Shown one piece after another: positions 13,311 to 26,530 of a stretch of 64,000 nt of DNA. The number at the start of each line of letters is the position of its first letter. Position 1 is the stretch's first letter. Source of the DNA: Strigamia acuminata (lineage: Eukaryota > Arthropoda > Chilopoda > Geophilomorpha > Linotaeniidae). The stretch lies in assembly GCA_949358305.1 (NCBI GenBank), contig OX442315.1, forward strand, positions 22,966,427 to 23,030,426, written 5' to 3'. A model generated the notes under the pieces. It did no database searches, had not been told where the DNA came from, and saw only the letters and a program-made list of their open reading frames with translations. The position numbers were made by a program, and so were the translations under genes.

Positions 13311-13495
13311 GTTTTCATTGGGCACCTTCCGGGTTATGAAATAAATAAATCAATAGACAATATACGAGCAGCTGCTTTTCACAAATTTTCATATCAATGG
13401 GGCAGATATACACAGGTCAATGAGCTAAATGAGTCAGCCATTACTTTTCAATGGGCTCCTTAAAGTTTACGAAATAAATCGATAACATCCGATAT
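13311..13495 (+). repeat. Degenerate direct repeat, period about 134 bp
   Basis: gttttcattgggcaccttcc...gaaataaataaatc (13311-13350) recurs as cttttcaatgggctcctt...gaaataaatcgat (13444-13483). Each copy is preceded by an aatgag...cca block, which suggests an old tandem duplication. Confidence 0.55.
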
Positions 13496-16400
13496 TTTTA
13501 AACTTGGAAACTTTTGGCAACCATTCTACTCGCTTTGCCAATTCAATTGATTGAAATTTCCTTTTAAATACTAAAGGAAAATTTTCGTTCAAATGCAAAA
13601 TTGAGATTCGATGCTGAAAATAGTCCACGAATTCAGAATATCCTTATTATACTTTTTTCCTTTCTTCTTTCACGTCCGGCGGTCGGTATCCCTTTCTTGT
13701 ATTGGACGAAACCCACCAAGTGAAATTCGCCCTCTAACAACCCATCAGCATAAAAGTGCACTACAATTCTCCTCAGAGGACGCTCTCTTCTGCTTACAAA
13801 GAGCCCAAAAGAGATTCTTACGAGCATCATAAGTATGCTAAATAAATACACTTTTTCCCCCTAACAACCTGTTTTATATTTATTAAAAATAATAATAACA
13901 ATATTTTATTAAAAAATTACGGGTAAAGTTTCTCTAGTTTGCTCACGAGAATACGAAAATGAATTATAATGAGATTCTTATGATTAAATTCATACCAAAC
14001 ACGGGAATTAAATGAACAACAAAAATTTAATGAACTAAATTTCTACTTTTTATATTATAAGTTACTTGCGAAAAAAAATAATGTTGACAATGTCCCTAAC
14101 TCCCAAGTGCAGGAACTTTTTCTTAATTAAATATAGTAAACTAATACTTTTTTAATAATAGAAAAAGCTACTAAAAAAAATATAGTTAAAGATGCGGTTA
14201 ATAAATAACAGAATGGTTACTAGGATATTGTGAAAAACAAACTCCTTTAAATCATGATTGTGGCTACTTTGGTTTATTTACCTGCAAGTCTCCCGGACAA
14301 CTAAAACCACCAAAGAGGAAAATAAGTTACCGGTATCTCTACTTTCGTACAAAAATACTTTAATTGTTGCTCGTTGCAACATGCACCACAAATTGGATTA
14401 ACCACTATTAAAAACCCATTAAAACACCTAAGTCGGCTCTCTAAAAGCACTCCACCAGCAATAACAGTAATAACACTTAATTTCAAGTAATACTAAAATT
14501 AAAAAGTTCACATTTTTAACTGCTCTTGCGCAGTTACCAACCAAATGGTTAAAACGCCCTGTTACTTTCCCATAGCAGTAGATGTTGCCCTCAGTGAAAC
14601 AGATTCCAATCCGAAAAAACTGAAAATATTAAGACAACAGGTAAAACTCTTTCCTAACATTTAGAAATATTGCAACAACAAGTCCCATGGAATGGAAACA
14701 CCCACGGAATAATTAAAAACTTTCGCCCATTTAAAGTTGTTCGACCTAGTCTTAAAACGTTAATAAGCGAAACTAAAAGAAACCGACTGAATATCAAATG
14801 AAAAAACGAAAAGAAAAAAAAGAAAAAAAAAAGAAAAACCAAAGCAAGAATTGCTTGCACCAGCCAATAAACAGATCCTCTTTCATTGCACGTTGTCATG
14901 TTACCGAGACAAAATCCCTTGTGCCGAACACACGAAGAGGAAATGGAAAGATTGTCAAGCGAGAACATCAATCTTCCATTCGTCAAATGGTCCCGCGAAC
15001 TGTGACAATAAAAATGGAAATTATATACATAATAACTAAAAGGAAAAAGATGAAGGCAAAAATAAAAAGTAAAAATTGAAAGAAGAAAAAAAGAAAAAAA
15101 AATCCACTTGTCAGCTGAGCCTCTACAACATCACTGTGTGGAGATAGCGTGGGAATTGGCACTTTGAGAACAGCGTGTGTTCAAATCCATTAATTCAGTA
15201 TCAAATATCTGCCATGCTAACGGGAGAAGCTCTTGGGACTTCCTTGCCAATGCATTAGGCCAAAGAATTGCTTCAATTGCATCCCATTTGTAAATTATTT
15301 TAGAAACTTAATCCGCGAAAGAAAAATTTACGTCAGTTGCTCTCGACACTTTTTCCCTCGACCAGATTATTTGAATCTATGAAAATAAATGACGGCACTT
15401 GAAATTTAATATCGCACTTATGCAACTCATAAATTCATTTATGACAATCTATACAAATCTTCAATGGACTCGGCCACAATTAAACAAAAGCCACTACTAG
15501 ACAATAATAAAACTCCGGAACAAAAAAATCGATTTTTTTTTCCTTTCCTTCAAATTTATTTCACTACAGATGAGACGATAACCGATAAAATCACAATACT
15601 TCAAACCACCATGAGTAAGCGTTCGCGTAATCGACTTGATAACGTGTTGGCACCGCAACTTTAGAAAATCGTCCTAACAGTAAATCATGGATTCGCTTAC
15701 ACCATCATTTAGACTAAACAACACATTTAAACTGCTTTTTAAACTGCTTGTCTGGACCTAACTTCAAAAATGCTGACTGATTTCGTCTGTTTCATTCGCA
15801 CGGCATTGAAACAACCAAAGTTAATCATGACTTATGAATGCGCCAACTTTTTCTTTTGCAGCATTTTCAAACAAATTAATTGGAACTAATGGCCCGCCTC
15901 ATTTCCCATACCTTCTGGTAACAGTTTGCTTTCTTTTTAATGTGTAAATTAGCTGATATCCTTCATGTTTAACTGCTTATCTATTACACGTTGTTTGTTA
16001 CTTAGTTTGTTCTAGCATAATTTATTTAAATAGCTTCTTTAAAGACAACTTGTTTACATTGCATGGAAGGAAGCGCATCATCAGACGCACGATAGTCATC
16101 TTTAAGGGAATCTGGTCTTTATTGCAGTGCCTACGGTATGGTCGCTACAATTGAGCCAAAACGCAAGCTTGAAGTCGGTAATAAATTTCTATTAAAATTC
16201 ATTATTCAATCTGCTCAAGTAAACAACAGTACCGCCAACAATTCAATGGTAAATGTAAACTAAATATTAACTTTAACCATCGTTTTGTTTGTTTAATTAT
16301 TTTATTTATTTTTTTTACAAACATTTTTATTGATTTATTCCAGGTAAACAGCTTTACCTTTAAAAATAACAACATTTCGTGGAACGGTTAAACCCTTTTT

Positions 16401-17624
16401 TCCGTTTTTACTTTAATCCAGAAATTGTTTTTCCTTACCAAAGAAAAAAAAAAATAATAATAATAATAAAAGCGAATGTAATTTAATCCTCTACCTACTT
16501 TACTTTTTTTTTATTTTTATTAATTTTTGTTTCACGTAAAATAATTAGTAAATATTATTTTCCACTAAACAAACTCCATTCAACCGCTAGTTGAAAAACA
16601 AAATTACCTCGTTCCCAACAAAAACTATAATTAAGTGAAACTTTTGTTTTCTCCGCACAATTTAAACTGAACAAGATAAAACAAAACAAAAGTCAAGCCA
16701 AGAAAAAAAGAAGAAAAAAAAGAGCAGCAAATCCATACAACAAACATGTACAATTTAGGCGAAAACAAACACATTTCCTTCTGATCCATTAACCAAGATA
16801 AACAGATTGATTGATTGATTGAACAAAAAGGCTGAAGTAAACACAACAAGCGCCATTACACTAAAACTTACATGTTCAATTGAAGGGGGGAATGAGAGAA
16901 AAGGGGACGAAATAAGAGAACTGAGGAAAATAGGAAATAAATTCTTCAACAATTCCAAGAAAAATAGCGCTGGAATCAGCAACTTCAAACTGACTTAAAG
17001 TATATAAACTTTTTTAAAGAGCAATGCGTTAAAATGTGAGAGGAAAGCAGTTTCATACAGTGTGAGTAAAACTTGCCCACTTTGAGATATATGTTTAGCA
17101 ATAAAATAAAGTAAAATCTTTCCACCTCGACACATTTATTCTCAACATCCCTTTTCCCTTACCTCCCTTTTTTCTTCTCTTTGCTCATCTTTCATCCATA
17201 TATTCATGGAATTTTATGCCTTGCGTGATAAAGAATATTACTTTCTTCCCAGTCAATTCCGAATGTGACTTACAAAGACCTAACTTTACAAACACCGTAC
17301 TATCCAAACCTGACCCCCCCCCCCCCCAAAAAAAAAAATAATAATAATAAAAAAGTAATCACTACATAAAATATTTAGATTTGGAATTAACTGTTTATTG
17401 CTTTTTCTGCACTCTCATAGGGAATTTTTAAAATTCAAGCCTCCTTCTGCCTCCTTTCCCACGTGTTTGCGTTCCCATTGTAGTATTGGATCTGTGATAT
17501 TGTCCGTTTATGTCCTCCGACTTCCTGGCTGACCCTACACTCATCAGACAGGCTTTATTGATCTATTCTACTGCAGCCGAATCCGACTTCAAAAGAGCAA
17601 AACAGGAAGTGATTCGAGAAATTA

Positions 17625-17650
17625 ATATATATATATATATATATATATAT
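17625..17650. repeat. (AT)13 microsatellite
   Basis: Thirteen AT units, followed by an imperfect agatatacagatatata stretch. Confidence 0.95.
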
Positions 17651-17740
17651 AGATATACAGATATATATAAAACCTACGTACATACATACATATATAAAAA
17701 AAGTTTACACATATTACGGTCCGCAACTAACGATTAAATA

Positions 17741-18170
17741 TACCGTATTTTCTCAATTAAAAGTAGCCCTCCAATAGTAGCCGCGCGTCAGAGCAATGGT
17801 TTGAAATAAGAGCCGCCCTCGAATAATAGCCGCGGCTACTATTCGAGGACTTTTGTAACCAAACAGAAAACGGTTAATAAAACATTCGTCGATGATAATG
17901 ATTATTTAGATAGAAAATTTTTTTTAAAAAAAAGTGAAATTTCAATGAAAATATAAAAATTTCATTGAGAAAAATAAAAATTTCACTAAGAAAAATAAAA
18001 ATTTAATGACAAAGTGTAATTTCAATGAAAAAAAGAAATTTCAATAAAAAAATTAAAATTTCAATAACAATATGGTAAACAATTGTAATTAGAGCCACCC
18101 TCGATTAAGAGCCGCGGCTCAAGATGCTGTTTTGAATAAGAGCGGCTCTTACTCGAGAAATTACTATATA
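17741..18170. mobile_element. taccgtatttt family MITE, copy 1
   Basis: The left end taccgtattttctcaatta, followed by gtagccct, faces an inverted right end that reads tatagtaatttctcgagtaa-gagccgct on the minus strand. Nested inverted strings of the type gaataa(t/g)agccgcggct occur near both ends (17820-17846; 18100-18155). It is about 430 bp with an AT-rich interior and no ORF. Confidence 0.6.
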
Positions 18171-20674
18171 TTAATTTTATTCAAACTATACATATATAAC
18201 TCACAGAACACTTTTCTAGTAGAATGGGATATTCAAAAAATGTCGCAGTCTCATAAGAACTCACGATATCATTTCATCGCAATATGTTGTGACCATGTGC
18301 AATAAAAACTTACGACAGTTGTGAGCTACAGTTTTTGAGGAACTCCTAGCATTAAGTTGGTGCACTACAGAACTGTGGCAAGCACTAGTAGGAGGCCAAG
18401 TTTTTTATACTTCCAGACAAGGACGACATTCACATGTTAAAGAGTCAGTTAAAAAAAAAACTGCAATTTTGGAGCAAACCACTCCTCAAAAATTAAAAAT
18501 ACTGCGGGATTAGATTCGTTCTTTAACTTTTTTTTTTTTCAAATATTGTATAAAGTGGATGGCATGAAACCGAAGGCAATCGAATCGGGTGCCATGTTGA
18601 TTTGTACTTGGCATATTGAGGTCTTGGCAAGTTGGAAATTCAAATTCTCAGCTTCTTTCCAGTTGCAGCTGGAATTTACGAGCCTTTGTCACCACCCCTC
18701 GTGTCGAAAATAATATCTTTTAAATTTAAACTAAAATAACATAGAATGAGCCAAAAACGCAATAAATCAAGCCGCTTTAACTGTTTTCAAGTCGCACAGA
18801 GATCATCTATTTAATATGGGATTACTAGCAAGGGGTGTAAATACAAGGTGGCCATCTTGTTCATTGATTGACCAGATGTGAAGTGGATAGAGGCAGCAAA
18901 TTCCGTCCACGTGAAGAGGAAACACAAGTAGAACGGCTATACTTGAATGCAAAAACAAGAAATCAAGAGGAAAAAGCTCACATCACAATCCGAATCGTTC
19001 CTACCCGAAAAAGAGAGAGAGAAAAAAAAAATCCAAACCATTGCCTACAAATGTTTTGCTTATAAATTGACTTTATTAAAGATCTCCAAAGTCAAAATGC
19101 AGCAAAACTAATCCACAACACCATCTGCTATATAAAAAAAAGTACAAACTTCTTATGTCATCCTAAAAAGCGAAGCAACACTCCAATTTTTGCCCCCCTC
19201 TCTCTCTCTTCCACCTAATTTTCCCTAAGCAATTAAAACAGTGAGATTTGGGACTTAACCCCATGCGTGTTTTCATCCACTTGAGATAACTGAATTGTTT
19301 TTAACTTTTTCCCCAGTGTTGATAGCCATTCCTTTCTTTACTACAGCCAATTAGTAGTTGTTGCAGCTGAATTGTGTGCGAGATAAAAATGATTTATAAA
19401 CAAAGCTCACGCAAGAAATGAGTGAATATTATTGCTGTCTCAGCTTTACCATGCCCCTGAGAAATGTCAGCAGATATGGGCAAAATAGATTCATAGTAAT
19501 TTCATATTCAAAGCCTTGCAGAGTCTATATAGCAAGTCTAATATTCCTCATTCAACACGGAGCTTTCAGTAAAGAGGAAGAAAACCTTACAGATGAAGAT
19601 AAAACGCACCTGCCCCTTTCCATTTTTTTTAAAAACGATTACTACAACCGTGATGTAAAAAAAATTACAACTACAATAGCAGCATTCGAAAATGGAAAAA
19701 CAGCAGAAACGTTTTTAATTTGTGATTTGCTTCAACTATTTTTTATGGTACATTTATTCTCTGTTTTGTTCGAGTGCCAGGTGCAAATCAGCTGAGTTTT
19801 TACAGCCTTTTTGTTTCGGATTAAAGATAAACTCGCATCTATCAAATTATCAGCTAGAAATTCTTCACCTAAGGAGTTTGTGATGCATTTTTAGCAATGC
19901 AATTATTCATAGATTTTTCTTTCTACGTAGCATCTAAAAACCAGAAGTATTCATCACTCATCCACTTGAAAGATAAGAAGAGGTTCTTTCTGCCATCAGC
20001 TATTACGATATTAAAAGAAATTAATAAAAAAGTTTCTTCAGGTTTAAGGGCAGCAACCGTCTTCGTGTTTATTCAAGAGATTAGAAAAGTTTAATTATGT
20101 GTTGCATTATGTTAAGTTATATTGCTATCGCTGTACAAATAAACTTCCGGTTTAACTGTGCAGTGAAATGCAAACACGACTACAATAAATTACCGTCGGC
20201 CGTGGCGTATTCATAAATTTTAAAGTATTTTCTCCTTTTACAACTTTAATGTCGCGTTTGCTATAGGTACCTTGGGTAATAATACTTTTCAGTTTTCAAG
20301 GAGACAATTTCTTTCAAATTATTTGCTTTACTCAAATTCCTTTTTGTTTCCTCACAACTCGCCAGTGCTTGTACCTTTTATTTACATATATCACTGTAGC
20401 AAATCACATGTTTGATGTGTTCGTATCATTTATTTTATTTTTTATTTGTGAATTCCACTTACCGTAGCACATTGGACCAGGCAATGAGCGTTCTTTTATT
20501 AAGGGCCCAACCTTGCATTTGCACTAAGAACTGGAGAAACCACACAAAAAAAACCCAGTTAAAGGTGAATGACGTTATTGCAATGGAAAGAGAACCTTAA
20601 AGCAAACAAAGAATAGAAATAAATGAGATTCTTGTAACTAGAACCAGTGTTGCCAAATTAAAGCGCACACAGTA
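18171..20674. other. AT-rich non-genic stretch
   Basis: The longest open frame (19418-19795, 125 codons, plus strand) has no recognisable domain, a composition typical of random AT-rich DNA and no splice or promoter support. 18540-18720 is somewhat GC-richer without coding evidence. Confidence 0.45.
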
Positions 20675-20929
20675 TACCGTATTTTATCGATTAAGAACCG
20701 CGGCTCTTATTCAAAACTGCCATTTTTGTCAGCAATTACAATTTCAGTTTTTCGTTTGTTACATTTGTTTAATGTAACGAACGAAGTCTGAATGTCACGA
20801 ACAAAGCGTACGTTCATCGTTCGTAAGGTTAAACACAGAAACAATACCGTACTTTTGCAAAAATAAGGTATTCTTGGTGTCTACTATTGGCTACTATTCG
20901 AGAGCGACTCTTAATCGGTAAAACACGAT
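20675..20929. mobile_element. taccgtatttt family MITE, copy 2
   Basis: The left terminus taccgtattttatcgattaa-gaaccgcggct is mirrored by a right end that reads cgtgttttaccgattaagag-tcgctct on the minus strand. It is about 255 bp, with no ORF. It shares termini and the subterminal gaat/agccgc motifs with 17741-18170. Confidence 0.65.
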
Positions 20930-23900
20930 CTTTCTCAAACTTTTACATTGGTTAGTACTATAAGCTTAGGTGATATTTGTAACGTTTGTACTGCTTTACA
21001 ACCACTACTAATAAAAATGAAAAAAAACTCTCTAGTGTACTTCTAGTATACAGTTGGCGACCAACAGAAACCATTCGTTTGTTTTGTTCCCAGCGGAGTG
21101 CAAATGTTTGTACTAAGTGCATTCAATCTGCGCCCCCAAAAGTGAATACATTCTCTTTCCTGACGTTTGTGTTTTTGGCAGTAGGATATCATGTTATTTA
21201 CATCATTACTTTTCAAAGGTACTTGTACATAAGTCACAACTTGAGTCTACTTTCTCACATTTACACATGTCTTATGGCCAAATTTCACTCTGTAAATGTG
21301 CATCCTAATTAATTTCAACTTCACTGTCTTTATGCAATATATAATGCACTTCTGCCTCTCATAGTGCCACAATATTCTACTTACATTTCAATAGAAATTC
21401 AAAGTTCAACCAAACTTAAAAATAAAATGTTTCGCATGAAATTTAACCATTCTTCCTCAGCCTTTATATTTCATGACACCCAATGAAGGCACGTCGTTCT
21501 TTTATCTTCGCTACTGCTACTTTTACACAAAGTAACTTAAAACTGCTACATTATGCTACAATTTTCGCTATACAATCGAGACAATTTTTTTCGTAATTCA
21601 AATTATTTCTTTTTTATTTAATCGAATGCAGTAATATACCAATTCAACGGTCTTGGCCGCTGGAGTTGCATCTCTGGTGGATTCCATGTGTTTCACTGAA
21701 TAAAATTATCTTATTTTATCCAGAAAACGTTTTATATCTCCCCTATTTCGTATATTGTATGCCTATGGTTGCGAATAAAGAAACTAATAAAAATATAATA
21801 AACAATAATCACATTTCCCAACAGCACCAAAATCAGAAAAACGCAGAGGTATAATATCTCCAATTATTTAAATCTTACTTTTAATCTAAGACCACTTAAG
21901 TCATGTTCTTGCAGACACGAATCCTCACTCACTTTGAGGTACGTCATCGCTATTGACCAATTAGTGTGTTGACCAGTCACGCGACTTCGCTCACAACGCC
22001 ACGTGTCACTTCACATGTATTCGAATGTCGCGTGTGTGTGCGTACTGCATGCACGTCCAGCTGTCCAGGCATCCACACGTTCGCGTGTGGAAATACTGAA
22101 TGTGGCTTAGGAATGAATTATCGTACGTATAATACAACACTAGCACCCTCCAGGTGTTCAAATGACAACGTACCCTCTAGTGAGCCCTCTTACAACTCAC
22201 TTAAACCAATTCATTCACGGGTTTTTACAAGAAAATAATATCTAATCACTTCTTGAATTTCTTCATTTGCCACAATTTACGCGCGTTTCCTGATTTTCCA
22301 AATAAGCGACTAGAAATCGTTAAATTTTTGTACCCAACAAAAAACATAATCTGCACTTCGTTAGGAGTAATTGTGCATCAAATTACAAATTCTTTAAAAA
22401 CCAATACAATATTCCTCCCCTCCAAAGAAAACGTCTATGACCATTATAATCCTTGCAATTCGAAGAATTTTAAGCCGATGATTGTTTTTTTTCTTTTCTT
22501 TTTTAAATTTAAGAACCGACCGACTTTGCTTTTAATAAAATAAAATCCAGAAAAAGTGCAAATTCAAATGTCAAAAATCTTGATATCTTGAATTTATTCC
22601 AGGTTGTTTCACTCGAATTGACAATGCCATTCAGTTGCGCAAACAAGCACCGAAAGAGAGAAAACAAAAATTAGCCACTTTTAATAATGTTTATTCGCCA
22701 ATGCAATTCAACGTGACAGAAATGTGGCCCGTATTTATACCAAACTGTTACTGCTAAGAATGCACAAAAATAAATCAAAAGAAATTAAGCCGAACCATTA
22801 AACCTTAATTGCACCATTAAAACTCACTTACAAACCCAATTCCCTTCAATTCCGCATTTCACTAGTTGTCAGAGACAATAAATTGCTTAGACCAATTAAT
22901 TCCAACATGCACACGAAATTAACTATTTCCACTGGACATCAACCCCTCCCACTGTTGGAACAGTTGCCAAGGATACAAGGTCACACTCGTTCTATACGTC
23001 GTAGATCGTAGATGCTCATATCTGATATGAAAACAATGAACCATCAACACGAAAACCATTACTCCACATGCAACGGTGAGTTCAAACTGAATAAGACTTT
23101 TATCGAACACGGAGATAAACATAACTATCTATTTCACCATTAGTCAAAAAAAGGAAGAAGAAAAAATAATAACGGCAAAATATACAATTTTCCTAAACAC
23201 ACACAGTTTTCGTTTTATTTTTCATTATTCAACATCTAATTATTCCATGTGGTTTCTAGAGGAGTTACGGCGCGATTGCTTGCGCTTTCTGACCTCGTTT
23301 CCAGATCGAGTTGCCAGTGACCTACTATTGTCGTGCAATTTTCATTTAAATTGTTCTACAATCCAGTATTTCACGGCACTCTTGTCCTTGGGTGAAATGA
23401 AACGTTAGTAAGCTCCACAGCTTGCTATTTTCAAGCTGGTGGCATCGCAATAGCTGCATTTCAAACGCAATTTAAACGAAATAACACTTTTCAACAACAC
23501 GTATTTTACATTATTTAAACCCCAGTTTCTGAACGTCTGCTTTTTATTAATTTGCTCTGACCGGCCCATATGGTTCAAAAATACATTGAAATACATTGCG
23601 ATGTATTTTGAAAGGCTTTGGGTTTCACCAGAACGCTTGCTACTGGTTTGACTGATATGAATTCCCCCAATACTATTATTTGTCAAATAAGAATACATTT
23701 TTCCGAATGATTTTTTTCAATTGTACGAAATGCATTACCGTATTTAATGTACAAATAATGTACTTAATTCTGCAAAAAGTTAGAAATTTTGGAATTCATT
23801 AAGTGAAAAGCAATATATTGTAAAATATATTTTTGAACCATACTAAAACACCAACGAATAGTCTCTAAAATAATCCTTTCTTCGATAAAATCTCACCACA

Positions 23901-24966
23901 AGCAAATACGAAGTACATTAATAATTTAATAATTAATGAATTTCTTTGACATGGAAACCACACTTCATACGAATCCAGCTACTGAATAATTAAAGTTGAC
24001 ATACTGTAGTTTTCACTCATATACTTCAATTTCCTTACTTTTCTGCCACTTCGTTAAGATTCTAGCAGGAGATTTCACAATTCAATTTCAGTTGAACCAA
24101 CCAACATTTTTTCATCACATAAATCTCATTAGAAATGTTTTTATTTACTAAAAATCGTGACATAAGAAATCCCCTACCACTCTAAGTCTTCCTTAATTTT
24201 GATCGAAGCAGAGCTTAACTTTCAAATTCACCTGCTACTTCAATGAATAAAAATTGAATCTCCTGTATGGCAAGTGATTGAGGATATCCTCTTCCCTCAT
24301 GTTGGGTAATGGGTGACCATATACCTTGGGGTATCTCTGGTTGCAGTAAATGGAATGATGTCTCTTTCTCTCTTTCCTTCCCGTCTGCTGCTTTTGCATT
24401 CTTTATATTTTTATGTCATATATACTCGAAAATCACCCCTGAGACTTTCCTTCTGCGGCCTTTTCTATAGATTGAAATATGAAATATTTTTCACTCCAAA
24501 AAATTATACTGTATGAACGAGAAAGATAAGAAAATGTGCTCATTTAAAAACAACTTCTATTTGTATTCATGCGAATGCCCAACTATGGTCCAAACTGGTG
24601 TACTTCTTCAATTTTAGAAAATCAAGACCAATAGAAAAATGACCCAATCAACAACCCTTCATAAACATTTCACAAACTACATCCCAATGTGAAAGCCGAG
24701 ACTTGAAATGTGCTACACATAATAGTGTAGGCTGGTTGAAATACACCTTTCAAGATCAAACGATGAGTAACGTGGGTTAAAGCAGCCATTCCACTTCGTG
24801 GCGAGAACTGCACAGGTCATGTGATATAGAATAGTGGATGGCGACAACTTAGGGTTTAACTCCCCTTCTATTTGCACAAGTGTACACACAATCCAAGTAT
24901 TCCAATTCTCTCAACTCCAAAGTCCGAGAAAACGCAAATAGCCGTCAGTGAGCAAGTTCATTAAGC
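20930..24966. other. AT-rich non-genic stretch
   Basis: No gene is recognised. There is a splice-flanked 24-nt candidate at 21915-21938 (findings) and a CpG-bearing patch at 21940-22100 with several cgcgac/cacgtg strings. Open frames of 60-108 codons show no domain. Confidence 0.45.
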
Positions 24967-25010
24967 AGGCGAGCACGAAAAGTCATTTAAACGAGTGTAA
25001 ACACATTTAA

Positions 25011-25870
25011 ATTGTTGTGACCACAAATATCCTCATAATATTTGGGTAAAATTTGTTAATATTGTTTAATAATTATTTGTATTTGTTTTATTCTTGTCTG
25101 TGCTGTCGGCTATTGGACAGAAGCCGTTACAGCTGCCATGGTAACGAAACTGCCAAAATTAGGGGGTTGCTATGACTAACCCCTAATGAGTACGATTGCT
25201 AGACAAACCACGTATGCGCATTGGCCAATTTTCCGGCCAGATTTTTACAGTAATATTTGATTATTACTAACTCTTTGCTACACACTCACTATATTCACCT
25301 CGCTGTCACAGCTCTGCTACAAATGCAATGCTCTGACCGGTGATCTTGTAAGCTAAATGAAGATTCAACACGATTTATCTGATCGTACATGCATCAGATA
25401 GATCCTCTACCAGACCTCATCGATGAAGGACTGCAGACTGAACACCTGCTGCCGACGACGACGTTCGAAGACCAATCCTGCTGCTGAGCTGACGGTAATT
25501 TGCGAGTTCCTACGGACCAGAAGACCGGATCCAGCCTCGGCGCCATATTACCGGTTGTATTCAATTTTCCACGGAGAATTCCCCGCTCTAACTCGAGGTT
25601 CAAACCCACGTTTCTCCACCGGCCTAGCTCCCTAGCTGGCTACCGTCCTGGCTCCTTAGCTGAACAACCACCGTGAAATCGCAAGATTTCACATCCTTTT
25701 GTGTCTTTACACATTGCGCGGCAATTCGTTGCCGCCATCTTTCTCGCACGAACAACGCCCGTTGTTTCCCGTGCTTTTTCAATTATTCCTAAGTTTCATT
25801 GTAACTTATAATCTTCATTGTTTAACTTTAATAAAATATTTATTCATTTTAAACTCCTATTTGTATCACT
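25011..25870. mobile_element. LTR-like (solo LTR or SINE-like) insertion
   Basis: A GC-richer 860-bp block is flanked by the 7-bp direct repeat catttaa (25004-25010, 25871-25877). It begins attgttgtgacc and ends gtatcact, with AATAAA at 25830-25835 about 35 bp before the end, as in the R-U5 part of an LTR. It sits where the host element's palindrome should start, which supports insertion. No reverse transcriptase or gag is present. A 70-codon open frame inside (25423-25635) is unrecognised. Confidence 0.45.
25673..25774. repeat. Three successive short hairpins, two with classic RNA tetraloops
   Basis: Stem 1 is gtgaaatc-GCAA-gatttcac (25673-25692), a GNRA loop. Stem 2 is gcggcaa-TTCG-ttgccgc (25718-25735), a UUCG loop. 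Stem 3 is gcacg+aacaac-gccc-gttgtt+cgtgc with a 3-base bulge (25746-25774). All have perfect stems and lie within 102 bp, just upstream of an AATAAA. Confidence 0.8.
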
Positions 25871-26323
25871 CATTTAATCCCTAGACAAAACTCTTGAGAC
25901 CTGAAACTACATTCAACTGGTTCTGCCTTTTGAATTCCGGGACAAATTATAATTCTTACTACACTAATTTATTAGTCGGATTATTCAGGAACGCAGCAAA
26001 ATCTCAATTTGCACGAATTAATTCCTGTGAATGTTTTCTGAATGAGCTAAATCGAAACTGCTTTTTTTGTACACGAAAATTGCCATGTTAACTAGTTCCT
26101 TATGACGCCATCCTGGATCTTTGCTTCAACAAACCAATGTGCCAAATTGTATCATTCAGTTTGCATCATTAATTGTACTGACTTATCTCATAATGCTGTG
26201 TTTAAAGATCATTTTCCTCGTCTAATTCATGCCCACCATTTACTCATTAGACTACAGAAACCATTATCACATGAATCATTTGCAAATTCTAGCGCAAATT
26301 CACATGTAAATTTATTTACACTT

Positions 26324-26510
26324 GGCGCATTCATAAACGTGTTTGTAACATGTATTCAAACAAGTTTTGTTGTTTAAATGTTATGCGCACACCCATTGCA
26401 ACTGAAACAAGACTAAATCTGCCTCCACTTTTTGAAATTAGATCGAGACAACCATTGGTAAAGCAGCTTAAATATGTTGTTTAAAAATCTCTTTATTTTA
26501 CGAATGTGCC
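26324..26510. mobile_element. 187-bp MITE-like unit at the right end of the composite element
   Basis: ggcgcattcataaa and ttttacgaatgtgcc form imperfect terminal inverted repeats of about 14 bp. The inner sequence is shared with 12891-13006, and the inner agatcgagacaa...tgttgtttaaaa with 28906-28984. Confidence 0.6.
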
Positions 26511-26530
26511 TATTTTTTAACTAAAAAAAT

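Larger units (their letters stand above)
13007..17740. other. AT-rich non-genic stretch
   Basis: No gene is recognised. 13640-13840 is GC-richer and open on both strands (73 and 72 codons) but resembles nothing known. A poly(C)/poly(A) tract lies near 17315-17338 and (AT)n at 17625-17650. A splice-flanked 45-nt segment at 15570-15614 is discussed in the findings. Confidence 0.45.
24967..26510. mobile_element. Composite element of the gaatgcgcct family, interrupted by an LTR-like insertion
   Basis: The left end aggcgagcacgaaaagtcat matches the right TIR of 38-733 read in reverse, including the following ttaaacgagtgtaaac. The palindrome-derived gcacgaattaattcctgtg (26011-26029) and gccatcctggat (about 26105) then appear in the same order as in that element. 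The right end is cgaatgtgcc (26501-26510). The 860 bp at 25011-25870 are foreign to the family. Confidence 0.5.

Noticed and set aside
19418-19795. 125-codon plus-strand open frame starting MSEYYCC
   Set aside because: The longest frame in the left half, but it has no family resemblance, no promoter or splice context, and AT-driven composition. It is kept only as a note in the intergenic entry.
25590-25620. ggttcaaaccc as a tRNA B-box at 25598
   Set aside because: No matching A-box or cloverleaf on either strand; it lies inside the LTR-like block.
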